A stretch of DNA of 64,000 nt from the NCBI GenBank assembly GCA_030437565.1, contig CP129291.1, positions 1,674,001 to 1,738,000 on the forward strand, in the 5' to 3' direction. Shown one piece after another: positions 9,689 to 19,482 of this stretch. The stretch's first letter is position 1; each line of letters starts with the position of its first letter. The translations under genes were made by a program, and so were the position numbers. Under the pieces are notes generated by a model, which had not been told where the DNA came from, did not search any database, and saw nothing but the letters and a program-made list of their open reading frames with translations. The DNA comes from Terrilactibacillus sp. S3-3. Its GTDB lineage: Bacteria; Bacillota; Bacilli; Bacillales; Sporolactobacillaceae.

Positions 9689-10080
9689 TTATTTGAGCTG
9701 GCTGATCAACCATTTTTTAAGCAGCGGGTCACTTATCGGCAGATTGATGTCTTGATAAGGGAGCCGCTCCGTTATGTTTGATTCAACCCGGCTGAGCAAG
9801 TTGGAAAGCTGCTCTTTATCAAGACCCAATTGCCCTATTTCTTTACTCAAGAAGTTGAGGCGGTGTCGTGCTTTTTTTTGATCATCTTCTTTGCACCAAC
9901 GAGATTTTCACGGCGATAATGATACAAAGTGACGGCAATTTGTATTAGAAAAACCCAGCATGGTTGCCGGTGGCGGGCAGGCGCCTTCTTCCAATGGTCT
10001 TCAAAAAAACTTTGACAGGCGAAATAATCGTGGTTGCGATGGAACAAAATGAGATAATGAAGATAGGCTTTCGGATACAA
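9689..10080 (-). CDS. ypuF: DUF309 family protein (YpuF-like)
   Basis: Reverse-strand gene of about 130 residues. It starts MYPKAYLHYLILFHRNHDYF, typical of DUF309, followed by FFEDHWKKA and QIAVTLYHYRRENLVGA. The TTG at 10080 is chosen because AAAGAGGAG precedes it; an ATG at 10098 has no ribosome site. The frame breaks in a T-run near 9870 (plus strand); the normal C-terminus continues to 9689. In B. subtilis the homologue lies next to scpA in the same direction; here it is divergent. Function unknown. Confidence 0.8.
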
Positions 10081-10188
10081 AGGACTCTCCTCTTTCATTT
10101 AGTGTTACAAATCTCTAAATGGTACTTAGGCTGTGATCACCAGTCTACACTTGCCTGGCCAAACAGCAATCCATTAAAATGATCGCGC

Positions 10189-10212
10189 GTCTAGTTCTCA
10201 CTATGCTATAAT
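10189..10212 (+). promoter_or_regulatory. Extended -10 promoter upstream of scpA
   Basis: TGCTATAAT (10204-10212) is a good extended -10; no convincing -35 is visible. It lies 30 nt before the scpA start. Confidence 0.55.
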
Positions 10213-10241
10213 AGCGTAAGCGAATAGTCGGGATGAGAGAA

Positions 10242-11038
10242 ATGGAATACAAAGTAAAAATAGACGCTTTTGAAGGTCCGCTTGACCTTCTCTTGCATTT
10301 AATTAAACATCTTGAGATTGACATCTATGATATTCCGGTTGCCGAAATAACCGAACAGTATTTGGATTTCATTCATCATATGCGGGTGCTGCAGCTTGAT
10401 GTCGCGAGTGAATACATGGTGATGGCGGCGACGCTGATTGCAATGAAAAGCAGAATGCTGCTGCCGAAACAAAAACCGCTGGAGGATGGAACGGGGGACG
10501 ATACACTTGAGGTGGAAGAAGATCCCCGCGAGGCATTGATGCGGCAGCTGATCGAATATCGGCAGTACAAGCAGGCGGCGATGGAATTGAAGGCGCGCGA
10601 AGAAAAAAGAAGCCAATTATTTTCCAAACCTGCCAGTGATTTAAGCGCCTATAGCCAAAAAAGCCGCAAACCGCTCTGCCGGTTGAAGGAAAAGCAACCG
10701 CTCAGGACATGATGGACGCTTTTCGCCGCCTGTTGAAAAAAAATCGGCTTCAAGCACCGTTAAGAACGAAAATCGAAAGGCAGTCTCTGCCGATTGGACA
10801 AAGAATGTCGGAAGTGATGGAGGCGCTGAGGAAAGCAGCCGGCCGGCCGCTGATGTTTGAATCACTTTTTCCCTACCCTAGCCGGACGCATATCATTGTG
10901 ACATTTTTGGCTATATTGGAACTGATGAAAAAAGGGCGAATCATCTGTACCCAGGAGAACAACTTTGCCGACATTACCATTAGTCTGGAGAAAGGAGCGG
11001 ACGCGCTTGACGAACGAACAGATGAAATCGATTATTGA
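10242..11038 (+). CDS. scpA: Segregation and condensation protein ScpA
   Basis: Kleisin of the SMC-ScpAB condensin. The N-terminus [20 protein letters not shown] and the [16 protein letters not shown] helix bind SMC; the C-terminal winged helix ([15 protein letters not shown]) is present. The frame shifts near 10674, where CTCT has one CT unit too many, then continues correctly. ATG 10242 fits the family start better than ATG 10233. It overlaps scpB by 32 nt, suggesting coupling. Confidence 0.93.
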
Positions 11039-11600
11039 AGGCCTTCTTTATCTGGCGGGTGAAGAAGGGCTTTTTATTGATCAAATACAAGCAGTTTTGC
11101 TAGACTGCTCGAAAGAAGAAATTAAGCAAATCATTGAAGAGATGAAAGAAACCTATAAAAAGGACAGCAGCAGGGGATTGATGATTATTGATCGCCCGAA
11201 CGGCTATCAGTTAACGACAAAACCTTTTATGTCTCATTATATCGAAAAGTTTGTTGAAACCCCGAAATCGTGGACTTTGAGTCAGGCGTCGCTGGAAACG
11301 CTGGCAATCATTGCTTATAAGCAGCCGATCTCGCGAATCGCCATTGAAGAGATTCGCGGTGTTAAGTCGGAGAAGGCGCTGCAAACGCTCGTCTCAAAAG
11401 GGCTGATCAAAGAAGTCGGCCGCGCGGAAGGCACCGGAAGGGCCATCTTATACGGTGTGACGGAGGATTTTCTCATCTATTTTGGCTTGTCTTCTTTAAA
11501 AGATTTGCCGCCGCTTGAAAATGAGGCACTTGCATCGGAGCCGGCGGAAGAGTCCGATCTTTTTTATGAAAAATTTAAACAAACCATTTCCGACTTATAG
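11007..11600 (+). CDS. scpB: Segregation and condensation protein ScpB
   Basis: Intact protein of about 197 residues with paired winged-helix domains, recognisable by SQASLETLAIIAYKQPISR and GVKSEKALQTLVSKGLI. It binds the ScpA linker in the condensin complex. The TTG at 11007 has AAAGGAG 9 nt upstream; ATG 11022 is an alternative. Overlaps the end of scpA. Confidence 0.94.
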   Translation: MTNEQMKSIIEGLLYLAGEEGLFIDQIQAVLLDCSKEEIKQIIEEMKETYKKDSSRGLMIIDRPNGYQLTTKPFMSHYIEKFVETPKSWTLSQASLETLAIIAYKQPISRIAIEEIRGVKSEKALQTLVSKGLIKEVGRAEGTGRAILYGVTEDFLIYFGLSSLKDLPPLENEALASEPAEESDLFYEKFKQTISDL

Positions 11601-11700
11601 AAGCGCCTTACCAGAGAGGAACCAAGCTTCATGACCTCCCCTCGTTCGTATTCAGCCTTTTTTAACTTCTTTCATTTAAAAAGACCGAAAACCCGATTTT

Positions 11701-11885
11701 CCCGCATTAACGGCAAGTAAAGACTCCCACCTCAAGGCTTCAATGCATTCGAAGAAGCATAGGTGGGAGACAACGGCCCGTAAAAGCCCGATCTTAGGAA
11801 CACTGACTAAAGGCGCCACATCCTGTGGGCAAAAGCTAACAATCAGTGGGGGGATGAAAGAAGACTCCCCCTGATTGAAGTTTCA
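11701..11885 (+). mobile_element. Palindromic IS200/IS605-like relic, copy A
   Basis: A 185-nt block shared in inverted orientation with 31039-31242. It starts CCCGCATTAACGGC and ends GATTGAAGTTTCA in both copies. The left half forms a hairpin (CTCCCACCT 11724-11732 with AGGTGGGAG 11761-11769); the right end forms another (AATCAG near 11841 with CTGATT near 11871). Compared with copy B it lacks 28 nt between two CACATCCTG repeats. Subterminal hairpins without terminal inverted repeats suit IS200/IS605-derived non-autonomous elements or omega-RNA ends; that origin is inference. It fills the gap between scpB and dacB. Confidence 0.7.
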
Positions 11886-11943
11886 GTTTATGAAAATAGG
11901 GGTGTGTTCTTTAACTTCATCTTTCAGAAGTGATCATAAACCG

Positions 11944-11987
11944 CCCGTCCCGGCATAAGCTTGTATTAACTCAAAAAAGGGGACGGG
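11944..11987 (+). promoter_or_regulatory. Hairpin over the dacB ribosome-binding region
   Basis: CCCGTCCC (11944-11951) pairs perfectly with GGGACGGG (11980-11987). The right arm contains the purine-rich stretch just before the ATG at 11993, so the structure could limit dacB translation. There is no T tract, so it is not a normal terminator. Confidence 0.45.
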
Positions 11988-11992
11988 ATGGT

Positions 11993-13145
11993 ATGACGAT
12001 CTTATTAAAACGAACGGCATGTATCATTATTTGCTTCTGCCTTTGTCTGCCGCTCTTTCCGGCCAGTCTGGCCACGGGTGCCGGCATCTCCGTATCAGCG
12101 AGGGCAGCGGTGCTGATGGATCAGTCATCCGGGCGGGTCTTATTCGAAAATAACAGCCATCAAAAGATGCCGATCGCCAGCATTACAAAGGTGATGACAA
12201 CGATACTTGCCATCGAGTCCGGAAAAATGAACCGTACTTTCAAAGTTAGCGGACAGGCATTCGGCAAGGAAGGTTCCTCGATTTATTTAAAAAAAGGGGA
12301 AAAAATCAAATTAAAAGACTTGGTTTACGGGCTGATGCTCCGTTCCGGCAATGACGCCGCCGTGGCAATAGCGGAGGCGGTCGGGAAAAGTGAATCCGGA
12401 TTCGTTTTTTTTATGATGAATGAAAAAGCGCGGGAAATCGGCATGCATGATACCCACTTCGATAATCCGAATGGCCTCGATAGTCAAACACATTATTCGA
12501 CGGCCTATGATATGGCGCTGCTGACAAAATATGCGATGGAAAATCCGGAGTTCCGGAAGATTTTTAAGACTAAGATCTATCGCGCCTCTGAAACGAACAA
12601 AGAAAACGCACGCGTGTGGAAAAATAAAAATAAACTGCTGTATCAGTATCCGCCTTCAACAGGAGGAAAAACGGGTTTTACCAAAATCGCCGGCCGGACA
12701 CTTATTTCAACGGCGTCAGACAAGCGGCTGCATTTGATTGCAGTCACGTTGAATGATGGCAATGATTGGCGCGATCACAAAAACCTATTTAATTGGGCGT
12801 TTGCAAACTACAAGATGGTCAAGATTGTGAACAAAGGGGAAGTCGAGGGGAATGTCGCCCCTTTTTATAAACACCATTTATTTACAGCCCGGGCATTATC
12901 TATTCCGCTCACAGCAAAAGAAAGCAGCGAGCTTTCAACCGAACTCACGCTCATTAAGCCGCCGAAGAAGAAAAAGTGGAAGACGGTTCCTTCTCCTGTC
13001 GGCCGGTTATCGGTTGAGATCGGCAGCCAAAGGATTGCCCACCTGCCGCTTTTTTACAATCCGCCAAAAGAAAAAAAAAAAAAGCTTCCGGATCTTTTTT
13101 GTGAGGATGTTTGCGGCCGTATGCTCGGGACGGGATAACCCATGA
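11993..13145 (+). CDS. dacB: D-alanyl-D-alanine carboxypeptidase DacB (spore cortex)
   Basis: Penicillin-binding protein 5* type. A signal peptide (residues about 1-30) is followed by the catalytic SITK (63-66), SGN (118-120) and KTG (226-228) motifs. In B. subtilis it trims cortex peptidoglycan with SpmA and SpmB, encoded next, as here. A long A-run near 13070 probably has a wrong length: as read, the gene ends at 13138, while the alternative frame gives an amphipathic tail (SFRIFFVRMFAAV) ending at 13145 and overlapping spmA, as expected for an operon. Confidence 0.9.
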
Positions 13146-13734
13146 TCAACGTGTTGGGGTCGCGATGTTTGTCATTGGCATGGTCTATGCGGCGCTTCAC
13201 GGGACGATGGAAAAAGTGAATCAGGCCATTTTTCGCTCTGCAGAGGAAGCGGTGACGATTTGCTTTGGGCTTATCAGCGTTCTTTTTTTTTGGCTGGGCA
13301 TCATGAAAATCGCAGAAAAGTCGGGCCTCTTGCGTCATTTATCCGCCTTTTTTAAACCGTTAATGAAACGGCTGTTTCCGGAAGTGCCCGGCGATCATCC
13401 GGCAATGGGCTATATTCTGTCCAACACGATTGCCAATCTTTTTGGGCTTGGCAATGCAGCCACCCCAATGGGGATTAAAGCGATGGAAGAGTTAAAAAAA
13501 TTGAACGGCGGGAAAAACGAACCGAGCCGGTCAATGATCACATTACTTGCCCTCAATACTTCCGGACTGACGCTCGTTCCGACAACGGTCATTGCGATCC
13601 GAATGAAGTACGGTTCCGCTTCGCCGACGGACATTGTCGGAACGACCCTGATTGCAACTTTGTGCACAACGTTTTCCGCTCTTCTGATTGATCGTTATTT
13701 CTATTATCGCCGCAAGCGAAAAGGGAGGAAATAA
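13142..13734 (+). CDS. spmA: Spore maturation protein A
   Basis: Membrane protein of about 197 residues with the nucleoside-recognition domain pattern, including LFGLGNAATPMGIKAME and SMITLLALNTSGLTLVPTTV. Linked in B. subtilis to spore core dehydration. The start ATG at 13142 (MINVLG) and the rest are in different frames because one G is missing near 13157. Followed after 1 nt by spmB. Confidence 0.92.
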
Positions 13735-13735
13735 C

Positions 13736-14271
13736 ATGGCCGTGATCACGACTCTATCCGTATGGCTCATTCCGCTTCTTATCGCCGTGGTTCTTGTATA
13801 CGGAACGTTCAAAAAAATCGCGACTTATGAAACGTTTGTGGAAGGCGGAAAAGAAGGGTTTTCCATTGCGATCTCGATCATTCCCTTTTTAGTCGGGATG
13901 CTGGTTGCTATCGGTGTTTTTCGCGCATCCGGAGCAATGGATGCGTTTACCCATCTACTAGAGCCGCTGCTAAAAGCGGCGGGTGTTCCGCCTGAAGTGG
14001 TTCCGCTCGCTATTCTCCGGCCAATCTCCGGTACAGGCGCCCTTGGTTTGATGAGCGATTTGATCAAAACCTACGGACCGGATTCCTATATTGGCCGGCT
14101 CGCGTCAACACTGCAGGGAAGCACGGATACGACTTTTTTTATATTGTGACGGTTTATTTCGGAGCGGTGGGCATTCACAAAATCGGTGATTCTTTAAAAG
14201 TCGGGCTTTTAGCCGATGCGGTTGGCGTCGCTTGTTCGATTGCCATCGTGACATTTGTTTTCGGATATTGA
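13736..14271 (+). CDS. spmB: Spore maturation protein B
   Basis: Partner of SpmA, about 177 residues, hydrophobic, with LRPISGTGALGLMSDL and LASTLQGSTDTTF. It starts with ATG after AGGGAGG. The frame breaks in a run of seven T near 14135; one T fewer restores YIVTVYFGAVGIHKIGDSL through the stop at 14269-14271. Confidence 0.92.
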
Positions 14272-14280
14272 AATGTTGGA

Positions 14281-14309
14281 GAAGATGCTATAGAGCTCTT
14301 CTTTTTTTT
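14281..14309 (+). terminator. Terminator of dacB-spmAB
   Basis: A bulged stem (GAAGA...GCT with AGC...TCTTC) is followed by eight T. Confidence 0.7.
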
Positions 14310-14380
14310 GCATAGGGGTTGTGATATGTGTCACTTGTGAAAAGAGAGCGCACGGGTTATGATGAGGATGAGGTGAAGAG

Positions 14381-15128
14381 ATGGAAAGATTGCAGAAAGT
14401 GATTGCTCAGGCAGGCATTACATCCAGAAGGAAAGCGGAGCAATTGATTATTGACGGCAGAGTGCAGGTGAACGGCAGAGCTGTGACCGAGCTCGGCGTT
14501 AAAGTGTCCGGCAGGGATAGAATTGCCGTGGACGGCGTACCGATTGACAGGGAAGAGCCGGTCTACTTTTTCTTTTATAAACCGGTGGGTGTGATTTCAA
14601 GTGTCAAGGATGACAGAAATAGAAAAGTGGTCACCGATTTTTTCCCGCATGTCAGTCAGCGCGCGCATTTTCCCGGTCGGCCGTCTTGATTATGACACTT
14701 CGGGAGCCCTTCTGATGACTAATGATGGTTTGCTGGCCAATCGGCTGATGCATCCGCGCTTTGGTATAGACAAGACATACATAGCAAAAATTTCCGGTAT
14801 CCCAACAAAAGAAGCGCTTGAACAATTGGCAAGCGGCGTACAGCTTGAAGATGGTCCGACAGCTAAGGCAAAGGTTAAGCTGCTGTCGAGCGATCGGAAG
14901 AAGGATCACTCGGCGGTTGAACTGACGATTCATGAAGGGCGCAATCGGCAAGTCCGGCGTATGTTCAAAGCTTTAGGCTTTAATGTGATAAAATTGAAGC
15001 GTGAGAGTTACGGTTTTTTAGGTCTGAACGGACTGCATCCGGGTGAGAGCCGAATGTTGAAACCTCATGAGGTCAAAGCGCTCTATCAATTGTCCGGACA
15101 GGTGGACAAGGCCGATTTTCATAAATAG
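14381..15128 (+). CDS. rluB: 23S rRNA pseudouridine(2605) synthase RluB
   Basis: RsuA-type pseudouridine synthase of about 248 residues: S4 RNA-binding domain at residues about 1-60 (LQKVIAQAGITSRRKAEQLI), then the catalytic domain with GRLDYDTSGALLMTNDG containing the aspartate nucleophile. A GC repeat (14661-14670) has the wrong number of units and shifts the frame just before the catalytic motif. Its place after spmB matches B. subtilis. Confidence 0.93.
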
Positions 15129-15314
15129 ATGCACGAAGATCCGGCAGGTCTTTCGCCGCCCGCTTGAGACGGCGGGTGATTCGCAAAAATGATCGCCATT
15201 ATAAATTTTTTATAAATTTTTGATGAGAATAACATATAGAAGCACTTGGCTGTCTCCAAGCGGTCGATACCGCCGGCGAGCCGGGTGTTTGGCACAGGCA
15301 AAGGAGAGATTGGG

Positions 15315-16037
15315 ATGGAACAAAAAAATACGACGATTTTGGTCGTTGATGACGAAGAACGAATCCGTCATTTATTAAGAATGTACCTTGAAAGAGAGGA
15401 CTATGCGATCGATGAAGCGGCGGACGGTGAAACGGCGCTGAAGATGGCGATTGAACATGACTATGATTTGATTCTGCTGGATTTGATGCTTCCGGGAATG
15501 GATGGTGTCGAGGTCTGCCAGAAACTGCGTGAAACGAAAGCAACGCCGGTGATCATGCTGACTGCTAAGGGTGAGGAGGCCAATCGCGTGCAAGGCTTTG
15601 AAGTAGGAACGGATGACTACATTACCAAACCATTTAGCCCTAGAGAAGTTGTCCTTAGGGTCAAAGCGCTGTTGCGCCGCTCTTCGACAACTAAATTTCT
15701 CGAAACCGATTCGACAGCAAAAAATGTCATCGTTTTCCCGCACTTAACGATCGATCATGATGCCCATCGTGTCACAGCGGATGATCAAGAAGTCAGCCTG
15801 ACTCCAAAGGAATACGAACTGCTTTATTATCTTGCACAAAATCCGGATAAAGTGTTCTCCCGGGAGCAATTACTAAAAGATGTTTGGAATTATGAATTTT
15901 TCGGTGATCTCCGAACGGTCGACACACACGTGAAACGTTTGCGTGAAAAATTGAACCGGGTTTCGGAAGAGGCGGCGGGCATGATTGTCACAGTATGGGG
16001 TGTCGGTTATAAGATCGAGGCGCAGGCGGACGAATGA
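15315..16037 (+). CDS. resD: Response regulator ResD (OmpR/PhoB type)
   Basis: Intact 240-residue response regulator: receiver domain with acidic pocket Asp12-Asp13 and phosphoacceptor Asp56 in DLILLDLMLPG, then an OmpR-type winged helix (YEFFGDLRTVDTHVKRLREK). It matches ResD, which governs respiration and anaerobic genes in B. subtilis. The start ATG follows AAAGGAGAG. The cytochrome maturation genes resABC, normally just upstream, are absent. It overlaps resE by 4 nt. Confidence 0.93.
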   Translation: MEQKNTTILVVDDEERIRHLLRMYLEREDYAIDEAADGETALKMAIEHDYDLILLDLMLPGMDGVEVCQKLRETKATPVIMLTAKGEEANRVQGFEVGTDDYITKPFSPREVVLRVKALLRRSSTTKFLETDSTAKNVIVFPHLTIDHDAHRVTADDQEVSLTPKEYELLYYLAQNPDKVFSREQLLKDVWNYEFFGDLRTVDTHVKRLREKLNRVSEEAAGMIVTVWGVGYKIEAQADE

Positions 16038-17827
16038 TCTGGAAAAGTATCATTGGGAAACTTTGGTTAACGATCATTGCTCTCGTTACGCTTGTTCTGC
16101 TTTTCTTAACAATGCTTTTACTGCAATTCTTTGAAAATTATAATGTTGATCAAGTGGAAAAGCAGATGACGGCTATCGGGAATAAAGTGTCCAACATGCT
16201 TGAAAAGTCTTCGGCAGACAAAGCTGACTTGGCGACTGTTTCAGAAATTGTTGATGCCTACTCTGCAAGAAGCGTCGTGATGAGTGACCGGACTTACTGG
16301 GTATCTCCCGTAAGCCATCATTTGCCGAGCCTGAATAAGCGCTTTTTTTTCGGCGGATCCGGCGTTGAAAGGGGCGCTTACCGGCAATCAGCCGGTCGTC
16401 AAACAGGGGAATTTTCTCATTAAAACAAACGGGAAAAAAAAAGCATGAACGAATGATGATTGTCGGCGTACCGATTCACTTTAAGTCGGGCGGAAGCGGA
16501 GCGGTTTATGTCTATCAGTCGCTTCAAGTCATTCAGGATACCACCCGTCAATCGCAGAAATTGATTTATATCAGCGCCGGCATCGCGATCATCTTGACCA
16601 CATTTTTTTTTGCTTTTTTCTTATCTACCCGCATCGGCGCGCCGCTCCGGAATGAAGTCGGCAGCGCAGCAAGTGGCACTCGGCAATTTTGATCTAAAAG
16701 TGCCGGTTGTGACCCGTGATGAAGTCGGCGAGCTCGCCGTTACTTTTAATCAAATGGCCAAGAAACTGAAAACCAATATCACGGAGCTGAATCAGGAGAA
16801 GGAACAGCTTGCCGGTATCGTCAACAGTATGGCTGACGGCGTCATGATGTTTAATAACCGGGGCGAACTGCTGACGAGCAATCCGCCGGCACAAAGGTTT
16901 TTAAACTCGTGGTATTTTGAGAACAATGGAGACAAGGGTGCGGTGCCGGATGTGCTTGAAGAACAGTTCAATAGCGTCGCGGCAAAAGAAAGTCAAGAAA
17001 CCAGGGAAGTCGGCTGCCAAGGCCGCTTTTGGGTCGTGATCATGACCCCGCTTTACGACCATAATAATGTCCGCGGCGCGGTGGCGGTGCTTAGGGATAT
17101 GACGGAAGAGCGCCATCTGGATCAACTGAGAAAAGGCTTCGTCGCCATGTCAGTCATGAACTCCGTACACCGATTGCGATGATGCAGGGTTACAGCGAGG
17201 CAATCATCGATGACATTGCTCAAAACGAGGCGGAGAAAAAAGAGATGGCGAAAATTATCCTAGATGAGTCTTTGCGGATGGGACGGCTTGTGAATGAATT
17301 GCTGGATTTGGCAAAATTGGAAGCCGGACATTTTCAATTAAATAAAACCGATGTTTTATTAGCGGATTTCTTAAATCGTGCGGTTTATAAATTTAACAAT
17401 CTGGCGAATGAAGCCGGAATAAAGCTGGTGCTTGACGATAAAGTCCCCGCCGGTCAAGTGTTTACCTTAGATCCGGATCGCATTGAGCAAGTGATGACCA
17501 TTTGATTTGACAATGCCATTCGCCATACAAAAAAAGGCGGAACGGTTGATGTCAAGGCAGAGATGCTGGAAAACGGCCTGGCCGTAAGTGTGACGGATAC
17601 GGGGGTCGGGATTGCCAAAGAGGACTTGCCGTTTGTCTTTGAACGGTTTATAAGGCAGATAAGGCACGGACAAGAGGCAAATCCGGCACAGGTCTGGGAC
17701 TAGCCATCGCTAAAAAAATATTGTTGAAGCGCATGGCGGAGAGATTCATGTAAACAGCAAAATAGGAGAAGGAACGACATTTCATTTCTTTTTGCCCCGA
17801 GTCGTGAAGAAAACTGGAGAAGCTTGA
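16034..17827 (+). CDS. resE: Sensor histidine kinase ResE
   Basis: About 597 residues: a first membrane segment near residues 10-30, an extracytoplasmic domain, a second membrane helix near 16580-16630, HAMP, PAS-like region, the phosphorylation H-box (SHELRTP, around 17155) and the ATPase domain ([22 protein letters not shown]). At least five indels break the reading, near 16348, 16650, 17142, 17495 and 17650, and one creates a TGA at 17503. The protein is restored by following frames. Forms a pair with ResD. Confidence 0.9.
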
Positions 17828-17856
17828 CGTATTCCATTGTTTCGTGTGGAACTCAG

Positions 17857-17888
17857 AAAAAAGGCGGAGGCAGGTCCCTCCGTCTTTT

Positions 17889-17890
<2 letters not shown>
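17857..17890. terminator. Bidirectional terminator between resE and ferredoxin
   Basis: A 14-bp stem with one wobble has an A-run on one side and a T-run on the other, so it can end both convergent transcripts. Confidence 0.85.
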
Positions 17891-18146
<256 letters not shown>

Positions 18147-18429
18147 TTAAAAATCCTCCTTTATTACCGTATTGCAGGGCAGAAAAATCCCGTTATTTTC
18201 TAGGGACGATCGGCTCTAACGTCCGGTCAAGTGAACGGTTGATCAATAGAAAGCTAGAATTGCAAATCTCTATTAAAGGATGTTCCGCTTAAATCCTGCT
18301 GCAGATCTATTTTAAGGCGCACTGACTTTCTTTTCAATAGAGCCGTCATAGAAAGCTCACCTATCGATACTTAACAAAAGATGCGATAAAATAAAATCAG
18401 CAATGTGTATTAAAAAATGAGGGATGACC

Positions 18430-19482
18430 ATGGCGTTCAAACATTTTTTTTTCTTCTATATTTGATTGACCGTTTTAACGGCGAACGATCACTCTCAGGA
18501 ATCTATCATTTGCTCCGAGGCAAACGTTCATCGCAGACGGTACAAGACAGTTTTCTTTTTCATGTTGAACCTTTTTTTCACCTGCTTGATGAATTAAAGC
18601 GGGCGGGTATTGACAGGCTTCTCTCGGAATGCCGCACACGCCGCTGGCTGACGTCGCCCGATAACATCCATTTTCGGCTCAGCGCTGACGGAAAAGCCGC
18701 ACTGCTGGAACTTGGAAAGGCCTGTCACTTTCCAAAAGGCATCGCTTTCGTTACCTATGTGAACGGTGAAAAGCTGTTTTGGCTCAGGCTGCAGCTGCTC
18801 GTTCAAACACTTTCCGAACTCATCCACCGTCAGTCCGTTTTCTTGCCGATGACCAATCAAATCAACGTTACAGAATTTAAAAAAAACATTGCTTCGCCGT
18901 GCAGGAGGCGATCGTTATCAATTATCCAAAGCGATTTTCAGCGATATCTTTCGCTGCTTGTCGTTATCCACGGCTATTGAAGCCGAGATATTCGTTCGGC
19001 AGCTATCGGGATACCGCCGCAATGGGCGGACTTTGGAGCAGCTTTCTTATGACATGAATCTCGACCCGATTGAAAGCCGTTGTTTATTTAAATCATGCCT
19101 AAGGCGGATGATGCGGACTGCGGCGGACAAACCAGATGTATTCCCGTGGCTGGCCAAACTGATTCCCAAACACTCTGGATCACTGTCGGCCTCTGCAGTC
19201 AGCACGTATGATTATCTGAAGCAATGTTTAACTTTAGCTGAAATTGCCAAAAAAAGAACATTGGCACTCGGAACGATTGAAGATCATGTTGTGGAAATAA
19301 CTTTGAAAGTGCCTGGATTTGATATAGGCTCTTTTATTTCTGACGACATTTACAAGGAAGTGCAGCAGATGATTATCTGCCTGAAAACCAGACGGCTGAA
19401 ACCAATCAAAGAGGCAATGGGTGACAGAGCCAGTTATTTTCAGATACGGTTAGTCCTCGCAAAGGAAATGATCGAACCATGA
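18430..19482 (+). CDS. ypbB: YpbB, RecQ-associated helix-turn-helix protein
   Basis: About 350 residues, recognised by LSGIYHLLRGKRSSQTVQD near the N-terminus and a C-terminal helix-turn-helix (LTLAEIAKKRTLALGTIEDH) like that of RecQ-type helicases. Role unknown; it always sits before the short recQ. The ATG at 18430 has GAGGG 7 nt upstream. Two breaks are seen: a T-run near 18443 and an A-run near 18890. It overlaps recQ by 4 nt. Confidence 0.85.

Noticed and set aside
15130..15314. Series of small hairpins before resD considered as a riboswitch
   Set aside because: No conserved riboswitch core found; three short unrelated stems.
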